A DNA stretch of 64,000 bases from Spirodela intermedia. Taxonomy: Eukaryota > Streptophyta > Magnoliopsida > Alismatales > Araceae. The notes beneath the pieces are model-generated. The model worked only from the letters and a program-made list of their open reading frames with translations. It ran no database searches and had not been told where the DNA came from. The DNA lies in assembly GCA_902729315.2 (NCBI GenBank), contig LR746266.1:129001-193000 (forward strand), written 5' to 3'. A program made the translations under genes and the position numbers. This document shows positions 39,301 to 50,627 of this stretch, one piece after another; the first letter of the stretch is position 1, and each line of letters opens with the position of its first letter.

Positions 39301-40781
39301 CGATTTTGAATGGCATGTCTTCAGGAGAACTATTTTTTTCTATCAATATTTAGACAAGGTTCACGGACAACTATATGACCTGCGTAACTTTTGAAGTTTA
39401 AACAATACCAATTTTTCAATAACTTATCCAACTTATATAAGGTACCCGTAATCTCAGAGAGAAATCGAACCTTGTTCTTGCCTCAAGTCATAAAAAATTC
39501 CCAAAATAATAACTGTGTCGAAAAGTGAATTCCATAAAACACCAGAAAGAGATCTCAAAATCTCCCTTGTGAATCATGATATAAGCTCCATGAGGTGCCT
39601 TCTAGTGAAAGAGTCCCCAGGTGATTACAAGGAAACGGTACTCACATTTTTCATTGACTCATTTTCAATCTGCAGAGCAAGGCACCTCTCTTCAAGTTCT
39701 GAGTTCATCTTCCCTAGTTCTTTCACCTTGCTCTCCAATGCAGTCATATAAGCCTTCTTTTTATCCCTCGATTTCTGAGCCTTCATTCTATTCCTCAACC
39801 TAGTCCATGAGCCAAGCAAAAACTAACATGAGAGATCTTTTTATTTAAGCATAGGAAGAATAAATAACTGCTCAAAAAGGAGAAGCCAACGTAAAAAAAA
39901 CTGGCCACCTCTTGGGTGTAGGCTTGTGGGGATCATCATCGTCGTACTCTGGGATTCTACCCCTTTTCCTCATTACAATAAGCTTCTGCCTCTTCTGCTG
40001 AACAGCGACTTCAGGTTCTGTCGCTTTACCTCTAATACCTTTACGGGGAGAAACTAATTGGCTAGCTCCAACACTCTCACTGCTACATACACTCCCTTGT
40101 CGCTGGTCGTCCGGTGATAGACGACCTTTTGCTACTGAAATTCAGAAAAAAAACATTTCGGGATTGGTTAACAGAGGATAGTCATAAAATAATCTATAGT
40201 TAATTCGACAACATCACTATTTACAAGCAAAGGGTTGGCAAGAAGTCAAGAACTGAAACATGGGAAAAACCCTAATTCGGAAAGAGATCCCAATTAAGGG
40301 ACTGGGGAGGTCTTCCGTCGTTTGAGGAATGTAAAGCCTTCACTAATTCGGAAGAAGACAAATCGCAACGCCAAACCCTAAGATGTTCTCTGTGATATCT
40401 CCACGGGGTCCCAAAAGCTTTCAGATGATGTGATTCTAGACGAGCTTTGTCTCCAATGATCCCGGAAACAGCGGCAGATCAATGTCTACAATGGACCATC
40501 CAAATCCTCCGGTAACCCGAAAAGCCTGTTACATACGGAACAAGCACGGAAGGGAGAAAAGGAAAATTCCCACACACTTCAAAGCGGAATCCCAAAAACG
40601 CATCTGAGGAGAGACTCCTGAGGGATTATACCAAGAAAAAGTGAAACTAACCGTGCTTATTGGGATCTACTATGGCGACCGCATATATGGGGACGAAATA
40701 GACGGTCTTCGCCGGCTCCTCCGCCTCCTGACCCTCCCCTCCGCCGCGAGGCGGTGATCGACCTCCCTTCTCTTCAGCCAT
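36387..40781 (-). CDS. HY5-like bZIP transcription factor with long acidic C-terminal region
   Basis: Four exons on the minus strand (40781-40652, 40134-39909, 39799-39646, 36881-36387) join in phase to give 334 aa. The basic region RNRMKAQKSRDKKK has the invariant Asn-x7-Arg, and the first zipper Leu follows at the standard nine-residue spacing; heptad positions are L, L, L, L, M. NSELEERCLALQIEN is closest to the HY5/HYH zipper (NSELEERLSTLQNEN), which suggests subgroup H. Upstream, KRGRIPEYDDDD recalls the KRGR stretch and VP-E element of HY5 but is altered. After the zipper, about 160 residues rich in Glu, Asp and Gly follow, unlike HY5, which ends soon after its zipper. An upstream in-frame ATG (40980) exists, but the text between it and MAEEKGG is low-complexity translated GA repeat, so 40781 is preferred. 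Exact orthology is open. Confidence 0.72.
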
Positions 40782-40870
40782 TCTCTCCCACTGAAACTCT
40801 ATTCTCAACTCTCTTCTTCCAGCGAGATAGAGAGAGGAGAGAGAGAGAGTGCACGGGATGCTGGGTGGGC

Positions 40871-40909
<39 letters not shown>

Positions 40910-41463
40910 CTTGCTGTGCCAATTTCGCAGCGCTGATGGTAGTAGAACCCTTGGGACCACGGAACTGGTGGAGGAGATTCACGGGGTAGGATGAGACTCA
41001 CGGAATCCACGCCGTCGAGGCGTCCATCCCCCGCCTGCAGAGAACTTATACAAACGGGTATGCGCGAACGTCATCTAATTTCTACTTAATGGCACGGAAT
41101 AAACTACCCCAAAAGCCCCTAACTACACCGATAAAATGATGGCAATTCCACTCATCCCTCCTCGTCTTCTTCGCCCGTAGACTGTGGGGGCTCTTGCAAT
41201 TCTGCGCTGCCGCTCGCTGGTGGAGAGCGGCAGCGGGCTCTCTGCGCCCTCTCGAAAGTGACGGCGGCGGAGCAATGACGGCGCGCGAATTTACCAGGCG
41301 TTCGGGGGCGGCGGTGGGTCGAGATGGCGACTCCAGCAACGTAAGGAGGAGGATAATGGAATATTCTAATAGATCAGAAACGATGATTTCACGGGAAATG
41401 TCTCTCAAAAAATATTGGCATCTAGCTAAGAAAGGGAGGCCGCCGAGACAGCTGCCATCGTTC
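40782..41463. other. bZIP promoter/5' leader and laccase 3' region
   Basis: Includes a (GA)n array at 40872-40905 in the probable bZIP leader. The rest is spacer and the 3' side of the laccase gene. No separate gene recognised. Confidence 0.5.
40872..40905. repeat. (GA)n microsatellite, bZIP 5' leader
   Basis: About 17 GA units, read as CT on the coding strand of the bZIP gene. Confidence 0.9.
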
Positions 41464-41603
41464 CTAGCAGCGGGGAAGGTCCTTTGGCGGCGGCGGCAGA
41501 GTGGAGGCGGCGGTGGGCCCGTTCTCCACTAAAAAGACCGTCGCCAATCCGTAGGGAAGATGTGTGTCGAGGTGGCAGTGCATTACCCACACACCTGTGG
41601 TGA

Positions 41604-41637
<34 letters not shown>

Positions 41638-43739
41638 CAAGTCAAACAGGAAAGTCGTCTCCCCGAGCTTCCTTGCGAGCTTGGGGAAGGAAAAGGGCTC
41701 ACCGGGGTTGTTGGCGACGAAGCGGATGACGGCCCAGCCAGCGACGGGGACGGCGATGGTGTTGCGCACCTGGGGGTGCACCAGGTTGAAGAGCTTCTCC
41801 GCCTCGGCCGGATCGTAGTTGCCGAAGCCCTGCGCCAGGACGAAGAAGTTGAAGCCGTGGAGGTGCACCGGGTGGCTCTCCGCCCCCAGCAAGGCCGTGT
41901 TCTGAAACGCGATCTCCATCGTGGAGTTGTACTTGAGCCGCTTCACCCTTGTCGCCTTGGCCGTTTGCAGCAGCTCCAGGTTCTTCTGAAGCTCACGGTT
42001 GCTGTAGTCGAAGGCCGCCGGGGGGCGGTCTGGGAAGTCCAGCGTGTAGATCCCCGGGACCCCTGAGAAGTGCGCCTGCAGCAGCGACATCTTCGAGGGA
42101 AGCTGGAAGGATACGTTGTTCATGCTGGCAGCGAACTTCTCCCCAAAGGGCCCGAGGCAGCCGGCGCCGCCGTGGTCGCAGGGGACGAGGTTCATCCCTA
42201 TGGTGATGAACATCCTCTCGTCCACCTGCAGGGGAACCGGCGGCGTGCCCTTGTAGAGGAGCCCAGTGAGGTTGCTGTAGAAGCGGTGAGCTGTGGGTGT
42301 GTCGTTGAAGGCCGGCATGAGGGGCATCACGGGGGGAGACGACGGGAGCCCCGCCGACGCGTAATAGAGGATTCCGGTGGTCGTCGTGTTGTCGAAGGGC
42401 ACGATCTGCAAGGAGTCGTAGGCGTTGGCCGCCATGTAGTAGCAGGCGGGCGGTGCGTCGGCGGCCAGCAGGGCGTCGATGGTCTGCCCGGGGGCGAGCA
42501 CCACCACCTCGGTGCGGTACGGGGTGGTGTAGGCAGCGTCGATGGCGACCACCGTGAGGGAGTGCCCAGCGATCTTGAAGAAGAGCTGAGAATTGAGTGC
42601 AGAGTTGATGATCCTCAGCAGGTACGTCTTCCCCGGAAGCACCGCGAGTTTAAAGGTATCTGAGAAAGGCAAAAAAACGCGAGCTTTTTTCTTCACCATT
42701 GACCTCCCCGCCCCCCCTCCCACAAGAAACTCAAGGAGGTTTAGCTATTTAATCGTCTCAGTCAGGCGACTCACGGTCGCTGGAGCAAGGGTAGAGGTCG
42801 CCGGGGCTGCCGTTGATGGTGAAGGCGTCGGAAATGTTCGCGCTGCGGCCGGTGGTGAGGGCTTCATCCTCGACGTCCACAACGTTGGCGTTCCACCACT
42901 CTCCTGAAGAAGCAAGACACTTTGACCGTTGAGGAACCCGTGTTTTATCGATAATGCACCTACATACCTCGAGTCTGTCAAACTCTCTAGGAGCGTAGGT
43001 TTATGTTGTCAGCGAGGGCGAGTTCGTTCGAATACGACGCACCGAGAAGGATGGGGACCTCCCTGTAGGGCTTGGGGAAGGGGTAGGCCTTGGTGCCGGC
43101 CCTGGGCAAAATTATGAGGGCGCCGTGGACAGTGGCCCGGAGGAAGGAGACGTGGGCGTGCCACCAGAGGGTGCCCTCCTGGCCTACGATCTTGAACCTG
43201 TAGGTGTAGCTGTTTCCGGGGCGGATCGGGCACTGCGTCACGTAACTCGGGCCGTCTGCCCAGCCGCTCAGGAGTTGGAATATCCCGTGCCTGGCCGACG
43301 AGCCACAATCGTCAGATGAGAGCTCGGACAGATTTCGGTGAACTCTGTTTCATGGCGAGATCAGATCAACTACCAGTGGATGCTCATGTTATACGGGGAC
43401 TGGTTGACGACGCGGATGACGACGGCATCGCCCTCCCGGGCATTGATGGTCGGCCCCGGGAAGAGCCCGTTCACGGTCACGATTGTCCTCTCTTGGCACA
43501 GCCTCCGGATCTTCATCTCAGAAACCTGGAGTTGCAGAACCAGTTCAAGTCATCACTCCATGACCTCAACGAATCGACACGAGCGAGCACATGAGAGCCA
43601 GACGAGAAGAAGAAGCAGAAGAAGAAGAAGATATTAAATGGGCATCATTACACACATTGAATGTGTACTTGACGATCCCCGCCCGAGCGACTGCAGAGAC
43701 GAGTAGGAGAGTGCAGGCGACGAAGAGGAAGCGCGCCAT
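41464..43739 (-). CDS. Laccase (secreted multicopper oxidase)
   Basis: Secreted p-diphenol:oxygen oxidoreductase; plant laccases polymerise monolignols in cell walls. Six exons on the minus strand (43739-43656, 43525-43374, 43290-43043, 42903-42775, 42659-41703, 41594-41464) encode 566 aa, the usual laccase length. A signal peptide covers about residues 1-20. All copper motifs are intact: HWHG (78-81), HAH (123-125), HPVHLHG (467-473) and HCHLDTH (529-535). The last intron carries a (GA)n array, and ignoring that intron gives a false low-complexity insertion. The TATA-like box lies about 50 bp before the ATG. Which laccase clade it belongs to is not clear from sequence alone. Confidence 0.96.
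41605..41638. repeat. (GA)n microsatellite in the last laccase intron
   Basis: Purine-rich array close to the acceptor of exon 6; on the coding strand it is a CT tract that doubles as the polypyrimidine tract. Confidence 0.9.
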
Positions 43740-43790
43740 GCCCGTGGAAGAGGAGGCGAACCCTTGTGCTTCAGTATGGAGTTGCCACTT

Positions 43791-43801
43791 ATATTTATAT
43801 A
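43791..43801 (-). promoter_or_regulatory. TATA-like box of the laccase gene
   Basis: On the minus strand CTATATAAATA lies about 52 bp upstream of the laccase ATG. Confidence 0.55.
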
Positions 43802-43864
43802 GAATGAGACTCGGAAGGACGTAGGGTCACTCCTTTGGGAGGGAGATCTAAATATAAATATATT

Positions 43865-43917
43865 TTATATTTATATTTATATTTATATTTATATTTATAT
43901 TTATATTTATATTTATA
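43865..43917. repeat. (TTTATA)n hexanucleotide array
   Basis: About nine TTTATA/TATATT-phase hexamers just upstream of the laccase TATA-like box. It is followed by a repeated ATACATTTAGTTTGGTGGGA segment (about 43914 and 43971). Confidence 0.9.
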
Positions 43918-45380
43918 CATTTAGTTTGGTGGGATGTCGACAGAATTCGGTGGGATGTCAATTTTTCTTTATACATTTAGTTTGGTGGGAGGCTTCCGAG
44001 TTACTAGCAGCGTTATCCGAGATAAATGAGAGAACCGTGGAACGGCAGAGATATAAAGAAAAATGCGACGACACACCGCCTCTCGCTCGCCGGGGAACAT
44101 TGAACTCTGAGCTGTACGAAGCAGAGAAGCAGCAGCCGCCATCGGACCGGTGATCTCCTCTGTGTGCGCATCGCGGTCGAATGAGGAGAGCTTCTACCAG
44201 ATCCACTCTCTGTCCGAGTCTACGAGGAGAAACCCCTCGCCCTCGCTCACGGGGAGGCTTCGCGACCATGGGGTGAGATCCGAGACCAGTGCCCGCCAGA
44301 AGGGAGCCCGTCTTTCTCCTGATTGATCGCAGCATGCTCGTCACACAATCACCATGCCGGAGGCGAACACGTCAAAAAAGATCTGAACCCGCACACTGTA
44401 CCCCCTCTGTTTGGTCTCTTTCTATCCTCTCGCTCCGTAAGAGGAGGTCCACTGAATCTCACTTTGGACTGCGAGAGGGGTTGGATTCAGGAGTGTCGTT
44501 GTCGGCGGGTTGGTGGAGCGAGATGGCATCGCTCCCTCCCTTCCTCTCTCTCTCTCTCTCCGATCATGGGGAGAGATCGGAGGTCTCTGCCAAAAGGCAG
44601 GTGAGGAGCCCTCCCACACTTTCACAAGGGGTGGGACGGTGGTTGGAAGGTAGCGCTCGCCCAACGACTCCTGGCTCGTTGTGATCGACGACCTTCCGGG
44701 GAAGAGAAGCCTCCAAACGTCTTGCACTCACCGAAAAGTTTGGGGAGGGGGTGCAACGTGGTCCGACGTGGCGGCTCTTCCTACCTCTCAGACACCACGT
44801 GTTTCGGTGAGAGCAAAGTAGACAGGAGCCGCAGTAGATGCACTCGTGGCCGCCGCCTGTTTGACTTTATTCTATATCAATACCTCCCGGCCCAGTCCAC
44901 GTCTGATCTTTCGTGGCCCAGTTCCGATTGGGTCAGCTACTGGCCCATGTGACAGTGGCGGCCCAATCGCAGTTCGAATGTATCGGAAGGAAGGTGGGCC
45001 GCACGGGGCTGAGCTGGTGGCCCATTGACAAGCCATTATACGGCTAGGGGCCCAATGGTTGTTAGGCCAAGTGGGCCAGTTTCAGGACGGGAGAAAGGCA
45101 CGAGGCCGACAGAGCCCCCAGAAGACAAAAAAACTGTAGCGGTATTTGTAAAATTTGAAAGTGTAGGATGAATCCGTCATTATGGGAAATGATAGGGGTT
45201 TCAACGTAAATAAGGACGTTCCCGGAACTCTGCTCTTTAAACCTGTCACCGGAGGAGCCAATTGCAGTTAGGCGGCGGGTAGGGACGTTTAGAGAGAGAA
45301 AAAGAGAGCAAGAGGGAAGGACGGGGAGAGAGCAGGACGCCGGGGCTGTAGAGGAGGAGGTGGAGGGGGCGATAAGGAGG
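43918..45380. other. Intergenic: laccase upstream and MYB promoter
   Basis: Short open frames only. A (CT)n run lies near 44550. The right end holds a dense site II cluster and the purine-rich 5' leader of the MYB gene. Confidence 0.45.
44889..45077. promoter_or_regulatory. Cluster of about eight GGCCCA/TGGGCC (site II, TCP-type) motifs upstream of MYB
   Basis: Motifs in both orientations occur at about 44889, 44915, 44942, 44960, 44995, 45019, 45049 and 45072, some 300-490 bp before the MYB ATG. Site II motifs are bound by TCP factors and mark growth-related plant promoters. Confidence 0.65.
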
Positions 45381-48300
45381 ATGGGGGCAGTTACTGCCGG
45401 GGAGGTCGCCGCCTCACCGGTAGAATCCGGCGGTGCATCGCCTTCGCAGCAGCCGGAAGCGAGTGGATGTGTCGAAGGTGCCACTGAGGAGCATGGGGCG
45501 CCACGGGGTTGTTTTGGAGGGGCCGGGACGGCAGAGGATCGGGTGAAGGGGCCGTGGTCGCCGGAGGAGGATGCAATACTTAGCCGACTGGTGAACAAGT
45601 TCGGGGCGAGGAACTGGAGCCTCATCGCGAGGGGGATTCCCGGGCGCTCCGGTAAATCGTGCCGACTTCGGTGGTGCAACCAGCTCGATCCAAGCGTGAA
45701 ACGCAGGCCCTTCACTGGTATCACTTTTAGACAATATAGCCCCTCTGACTCTTTAATGCAGCCTGAATACGAACGTCTTCTCGTTTTCTTGGAGGCGTTT
45801 TCCGTGACTTCGGCGGTGCTTCCCACGGTTTGGGGTTTTCTGAAATGAAGCATATTTGCGGAAGATGAGCGGCACGGTCTGGGGACTGTGGTTTCGGGTC
45901 TATTTTCTTCATGAAACGGGGATACGTTGATTCTGTGCTTCTTCTGATGCATCTTGATTTATTTAGAGCATGGTACTAGTGAGAACACTGTGGCTCTGAT
46001 TAGGGTTTAATCGACGTTGTTTGACGACAAAGTAAGTTCTTTTGGTGAACGTGGTATTTTTCACAGAGGAGAGTGTTTGATGTTCACGCAGAATACTTGA
46101 TTCAGTTTGAGGAAAAACTATTGTAAGCCTAAATCTAGCTGTTCACCTCTTCATCCAGAGTCATTTGAGACAAAATCGTCTGTGTAAGATCTGGTGAGGA
46201 ATGGAATTCACCGTAGACATTGAACGTTTCATTTAAATCCAATGCATGGCGCAATTTGAAGTAACACTGAGGGAAACATGAAATTGGACAAGAAAACTGC
46301 ACATTTGGAAATAACAAAAAGATCCAGGCACAAAATGGAGACTAGAGATTCTCAGATGAAGTGCAGTTCTTCCTTGTCATAAGAAAGCAAAAAAATGATT
46401 GAAATGCTCAGTTTAAATTTCTTCACTTTATCTCTGCCTTTGATAGATCTACATACCTAATTTCCTGTCAGGTTTTTGGTTTTTTTCATTTATAATCTCG
46501 TATATTATGAGGTTAGTTCTGGAGGACACTTTGCTCATACTGCTTTCTTTTTTAGTGCTGCTTTTTTAATTCTGGGTTTTCTTCCTCTTGCAAGTGGTGA
46601 TAAAATACTTTTCCTTCCACCTTTATCAATTCATTATCCCGTATTTTACATTTATGATGTTTGTTGAAGTGTAATCTACTGAGTCGGTGTTCCTTTTTCC
46701 ATTAACCAGTTAGTAGGGTCTTTTACAATGTTGTCGTCCGATCTTGGCTGCTTATGTTTTGGCTTAAGTTATGGTGTCCATTTGTTGGAATTCCACGTTC
46801 TTTCCTTGTTTGATGTATATTTCAGTGGAGATCCTACTGGAAAAATCGACAAGGGCAAGCTAATAATGTATCTACGCGTTGCACGTCTCTTTTATATGTC
46901 TTCTACTAAGGCTGTGGTTATGAAGTTGGTATTTTCATCAGAATCTGATCTTGATCTCTTCCGTTATCTCCTAAAGGCAAACAAAGATACAAAATCATCA
47001 TACAAAGCAATAATCCTAAAAAAATAGAATTTAGCAAGTTCTGGTTTCCATCTGTGTAGTCATGAAAATCATGGACCACTGGTTTTCCTATGGTCATATA
47101 AGCGTGTGTGAAAGTTGTAAGTTATTTCTACTTTTTTTTGTTGAATTAAAAATATTATTAACTTAATAGAAATGGTTGTCATTGACTTCATGTATTTGAT
47201 GTAAATTCGAAGGTGAATGACAAGAACATACTGAAACATATGGAGAAGATGAATGGAGGCTTTTAAAGTTCCATCTAAATTTGAAGTGTCATGGTTGTTT
47301 AAAAGGTTCGATCTGAAATAGTCAAAGACTAATGTGAACAAACAGTTGTCTGTCAGTTTCAAAATTGTATCTGTTCAGTTAAAGCCTTGTTTATCAAACA
47401 GTTGTTTTGAAGCCCTCCGACAAAATGATGGTCTAACATTGCCATCTGAAGCTTGCATGTGTCGTCAGTTTGACAATGAAGCACCATGGACAAGTAATTT
47501 TTGTAGTGATATATCCCTTCCAGCTGTGCGTCTAGACGTTACTAATTGTCTCCTGTAGTAATATATCTTGACATGCCATGTGGTGGTTCTTCTTCGTGTA
47601 ATTCCGTATTTATTTTAAACTTTCAGGAGAGTGATGAATAAAATGCAGGAAAAGGTAATATTAATAACGAGAGAGTGAATGGAGCAATTAGGCTTCGTGA
47701 ACCTATGATGCTTGTAACCAGGGATTTATTTGGACAGCAGATTTAAGGTTTATTCGTTTATAGGAAAAAAGTAGCATTTGTGACTAATCCTTGATAGTTA
47801 ATGAAATGTGTTGGCAAAGTTTGTCTCTATTATTACTACAGTAATGCACTTGGCATGGTTTTTGGTTGACTATGATATGATTGTATTTTTTAGCCTGTAT
47901 TATGTATGTCTTGTGTTTTTATGTCATCCAGAATATTCTTTTAAGCTTTATTTTCTAATAATTGAATTCTATATTGTACGAAGATTATAAGTTTTCATGC
48001 AAACGATTCCTCATCATCTAAAGATAAAATATGTCTAAATAAGTTGTAGTTTTGAAGCACAATTCGTGTATAACACAAGATTTTGCACAAAGCTTGAGAA
48101 CAGGTAAGATTTTTTTTTCCTATTTCCTTTCATCGACGAAAAAACTACTGAATCCAAAGATATAGATCTAAACTTTGTCTGAATCGGTTTTCGGGAAGAC
48201 TAGTTGAAGCATGTGTCTTATGACAGTCCCATGTTGTCGAGGAAAAAAGATTTCTTATGGTTTTGGAAGAAGAAAATTCTTCCAGCATAGCATTGGAGTA

Positions 48301-50627
48301 TTCGCCACCTGCAGATATTCTAGCAAAACGTTTTTTGATGAGATGGGTAAAATCTTCTGTGCTAGTGGATTCTCAAGAATCTTGTGGAGAGAATCTTCTC
48401 AGACATCATGCTGGAGACTTTTATAACCTATTGCCGCAGCATTTATTTCTGTTTTCTTGTCAAAGTTCGTAGAACTTGACGATGAAATGAATTTTCCTTA
48501 GTTACCCACTGGGGATCCTGAATTAGATTCCCTTGAGCTGTACCTTGTTAAATGTTTGTGTGCCTGTTGACATGTCAGGATTGAAATGTTTGTGTCGATT
48601 CATTATTTTGGTTTTCCTGGAAATTTCTTGTGGCAGTTTTTTTCATCAGTCTAGTAGCATGGAGAACGTTCATCATGCTAAGGCTACCTGGCTAAACGAT
48701 TGTTCATCATCATAGCACTTTTTTCAGTTTCTGTGGTAAAATAAATATACGTAGTGATAGGTTAAAAAAAAGAGTGATTACAAGACACTAGTATCAGGGT
48801 TTAAGTATGAATGAAGAAATTGAAACATTTGTGATATACATTTGAAAATTAGCCATTTTGTTCTAAAAAAGTTTTATATGCTCATTACTTGATGGTATCA
48901 AGGAGGATCCCCTCCCTATATAGTTTGGAACGGAAAACTAAATTGGGTCTCAATCGACGTACCTTGATCTTATGCTGAATTTGGCTGGTTTGCTGCCAGA
49001 CTTGCAACCATCTGTTAGGGCTAAGGGCCCGTGAAACTTATGTTATTATTCCAATATAATCGAGACTTTCATGTGATCAAGTCTGTAATTTTGTTCGCCA
49101 AAGATCATGCAAGTTCCTCCTCATTATGTGAATTGCATATAGGTCGAGCTACGGAGACCAATACCATTTTGTGTACAGCTTCTTCACACTTGAGTTCCTT
49201 CATTGAAGATTGGATAAAGGAAAATAAAACCCTAGTCTCTGTAGGTTGGAAGACTATGTATGACTTTTCTAGGACATACCATGCAAAATTATGAAGAGAG
49301 TGAACGAGGACAGTACCATCCAGGGCTACATGCAGAAATCCGTACCATGCAAAGTCCCGCGTACTTGACGGAATCCGACCAGAATATCCTTCCTTCCGCA
49401 TGTTTTTCACTTTTCTGGTATGGTTAAACAAAGGAAAGGAGCAGTGAAGCTGCTTATTTCGGCCCTGCTCGTCGTATTCTTATTTCGCCCATGATAGGAA
49501 AATCAATATATTTTAATTGGGTTTTTCCTTTCGCATGTTTTGCTTGATTTATACCCCTAATTTTGATAGCATTTTCAATAATCGGATTCCAAGCCCAGAT
49601 CAATTTTTTTTTTTTTTTTTTTAATGCCGAGCCATCCCTCCCTTTCCTAGGGTGGATGTTCATTTGCTTCCTGCCTCTTTTATTTTCCTCCTTGTTCAAT
49701 TTCTTTTATTTTCTGGCAGTCCATTTTTCTTCTTTGTGAAATGGACTGATGATCGGCGATTGGCGAGCTCCTTCGGGCTGATGACGCTGAGAATTCGGTT
49801 TATTTGTTGCAGAGGCGGAAGACCGGATTATACTGGCTGCCCACGCGGTCCACGGCAACAAATGGGCGGCGATAGCGAGGCTCCTGGAAGGGAGAACCGA
49901 CAACGCAATAAAGAACCACTGGAATTCCACTCTGAAGCGCCGGTGCCTGGAGGTTGGTGAGTCCAAGCCGTTAAACTCCGCGGCTGTCGACGACGTCAGC
50001 GCCGAGAAGAGCAAGGGGTCTTCGGAGGATAACTTCTCCGGCGGCGGCGCCGGCGCCGGCGGCAGTGGCAGTGGCAGTGGCAGTGGTGCTAACAGGTCTC
50101 CTTCGGAAGGTAGATGCGCTGGTTCACAGGAAAACCTCTCTGGGTCTGGGCAATCCGACGACAAGGGCAAAGTCATAGACGATCAATATGCGGGCGAAGA
50201 AGCAAGGGAGCCACCAAATATATTCCGGCCCATTGCAAGAGTCAGCGCCTTCGGCCTCTACAAGCCTCTCGCCGACGGCCCGAGCGGCTCGCAACTGCAG
50301 AGACCGCATGCGCCATGCAGCAGCAGCAGCCCCGCGCCTCCGACCCAACCATCGTCCAGACGCCGCCATGGAGCCAGCGGCGAGCACCGGGTTTCGTCTC
50401 AGTGTGGGCACGGCTGCTGCGGAGCTCTGAATGGGCACGGTTCTGGGAGTTCCTCCTCCCTGTTGGGCCCCGAGTTCGTAGAATTCCTCGAGCATCCGCC
50501 CGTCTCCGGCCGCCAGCTGGTCTCCATCGCCACAGACTTGAGCTACGTTGCCTGGCTGAAGAGCGGCCTGGAGGGGGACAATGCCAAAGTCCTCGAATCC
50601 TCACTTCAGTGGACCATGTCGAGGTGA
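45381..50627 (+). CDS. R2R3-MYB transcription factor (MYB1/MYB25/MYB109-like)
   Basis: Two exons (45381-45717 and 49813-50627) join in phase to give 383 aa. R2 spans about residues 55-107 with the Trp series W59, W79 and W99, and R3 about 108-158 with Phe in place of its first Trp, as is common in plants. [20 protein letters not shown] and [10 protein letters not shown] are typical of the MYB44/MYB1-type branch. The N-terminus is about 50 residues of Gly/Glu/Ala-rich linker. After R3 come Ser/Gly-rich stretches and [15 protein letters not shown], which recalls a motif in MYB1/25/109-type proteins (from memory). The single intron of 4.1 kb splits the R2/R3 boundary, unlike the usual two-intron R2R3 pattern. 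The ATG at 45381 is the first in frame. Confidence 0.92.
45718..49812. other. 4.1 kb intron of the MYB gene, no gene seen
   Basis: AT-rich with no reading frame that resembles a known protein. The minus frame 46135-46317 and plus frames near 46728-47027 and 48211-48472 look protein-like in composition but match nothing I recognise. It may contain decayed transposons. Confidence 0.5.

Noticed and set aside
41590-41702. Apparent Ser-Leu repeat insertion in laccase
   Set aside because: It is an intron containing a (GA)n array; GT-AG borders and phase join the copper-site exons cleanly.
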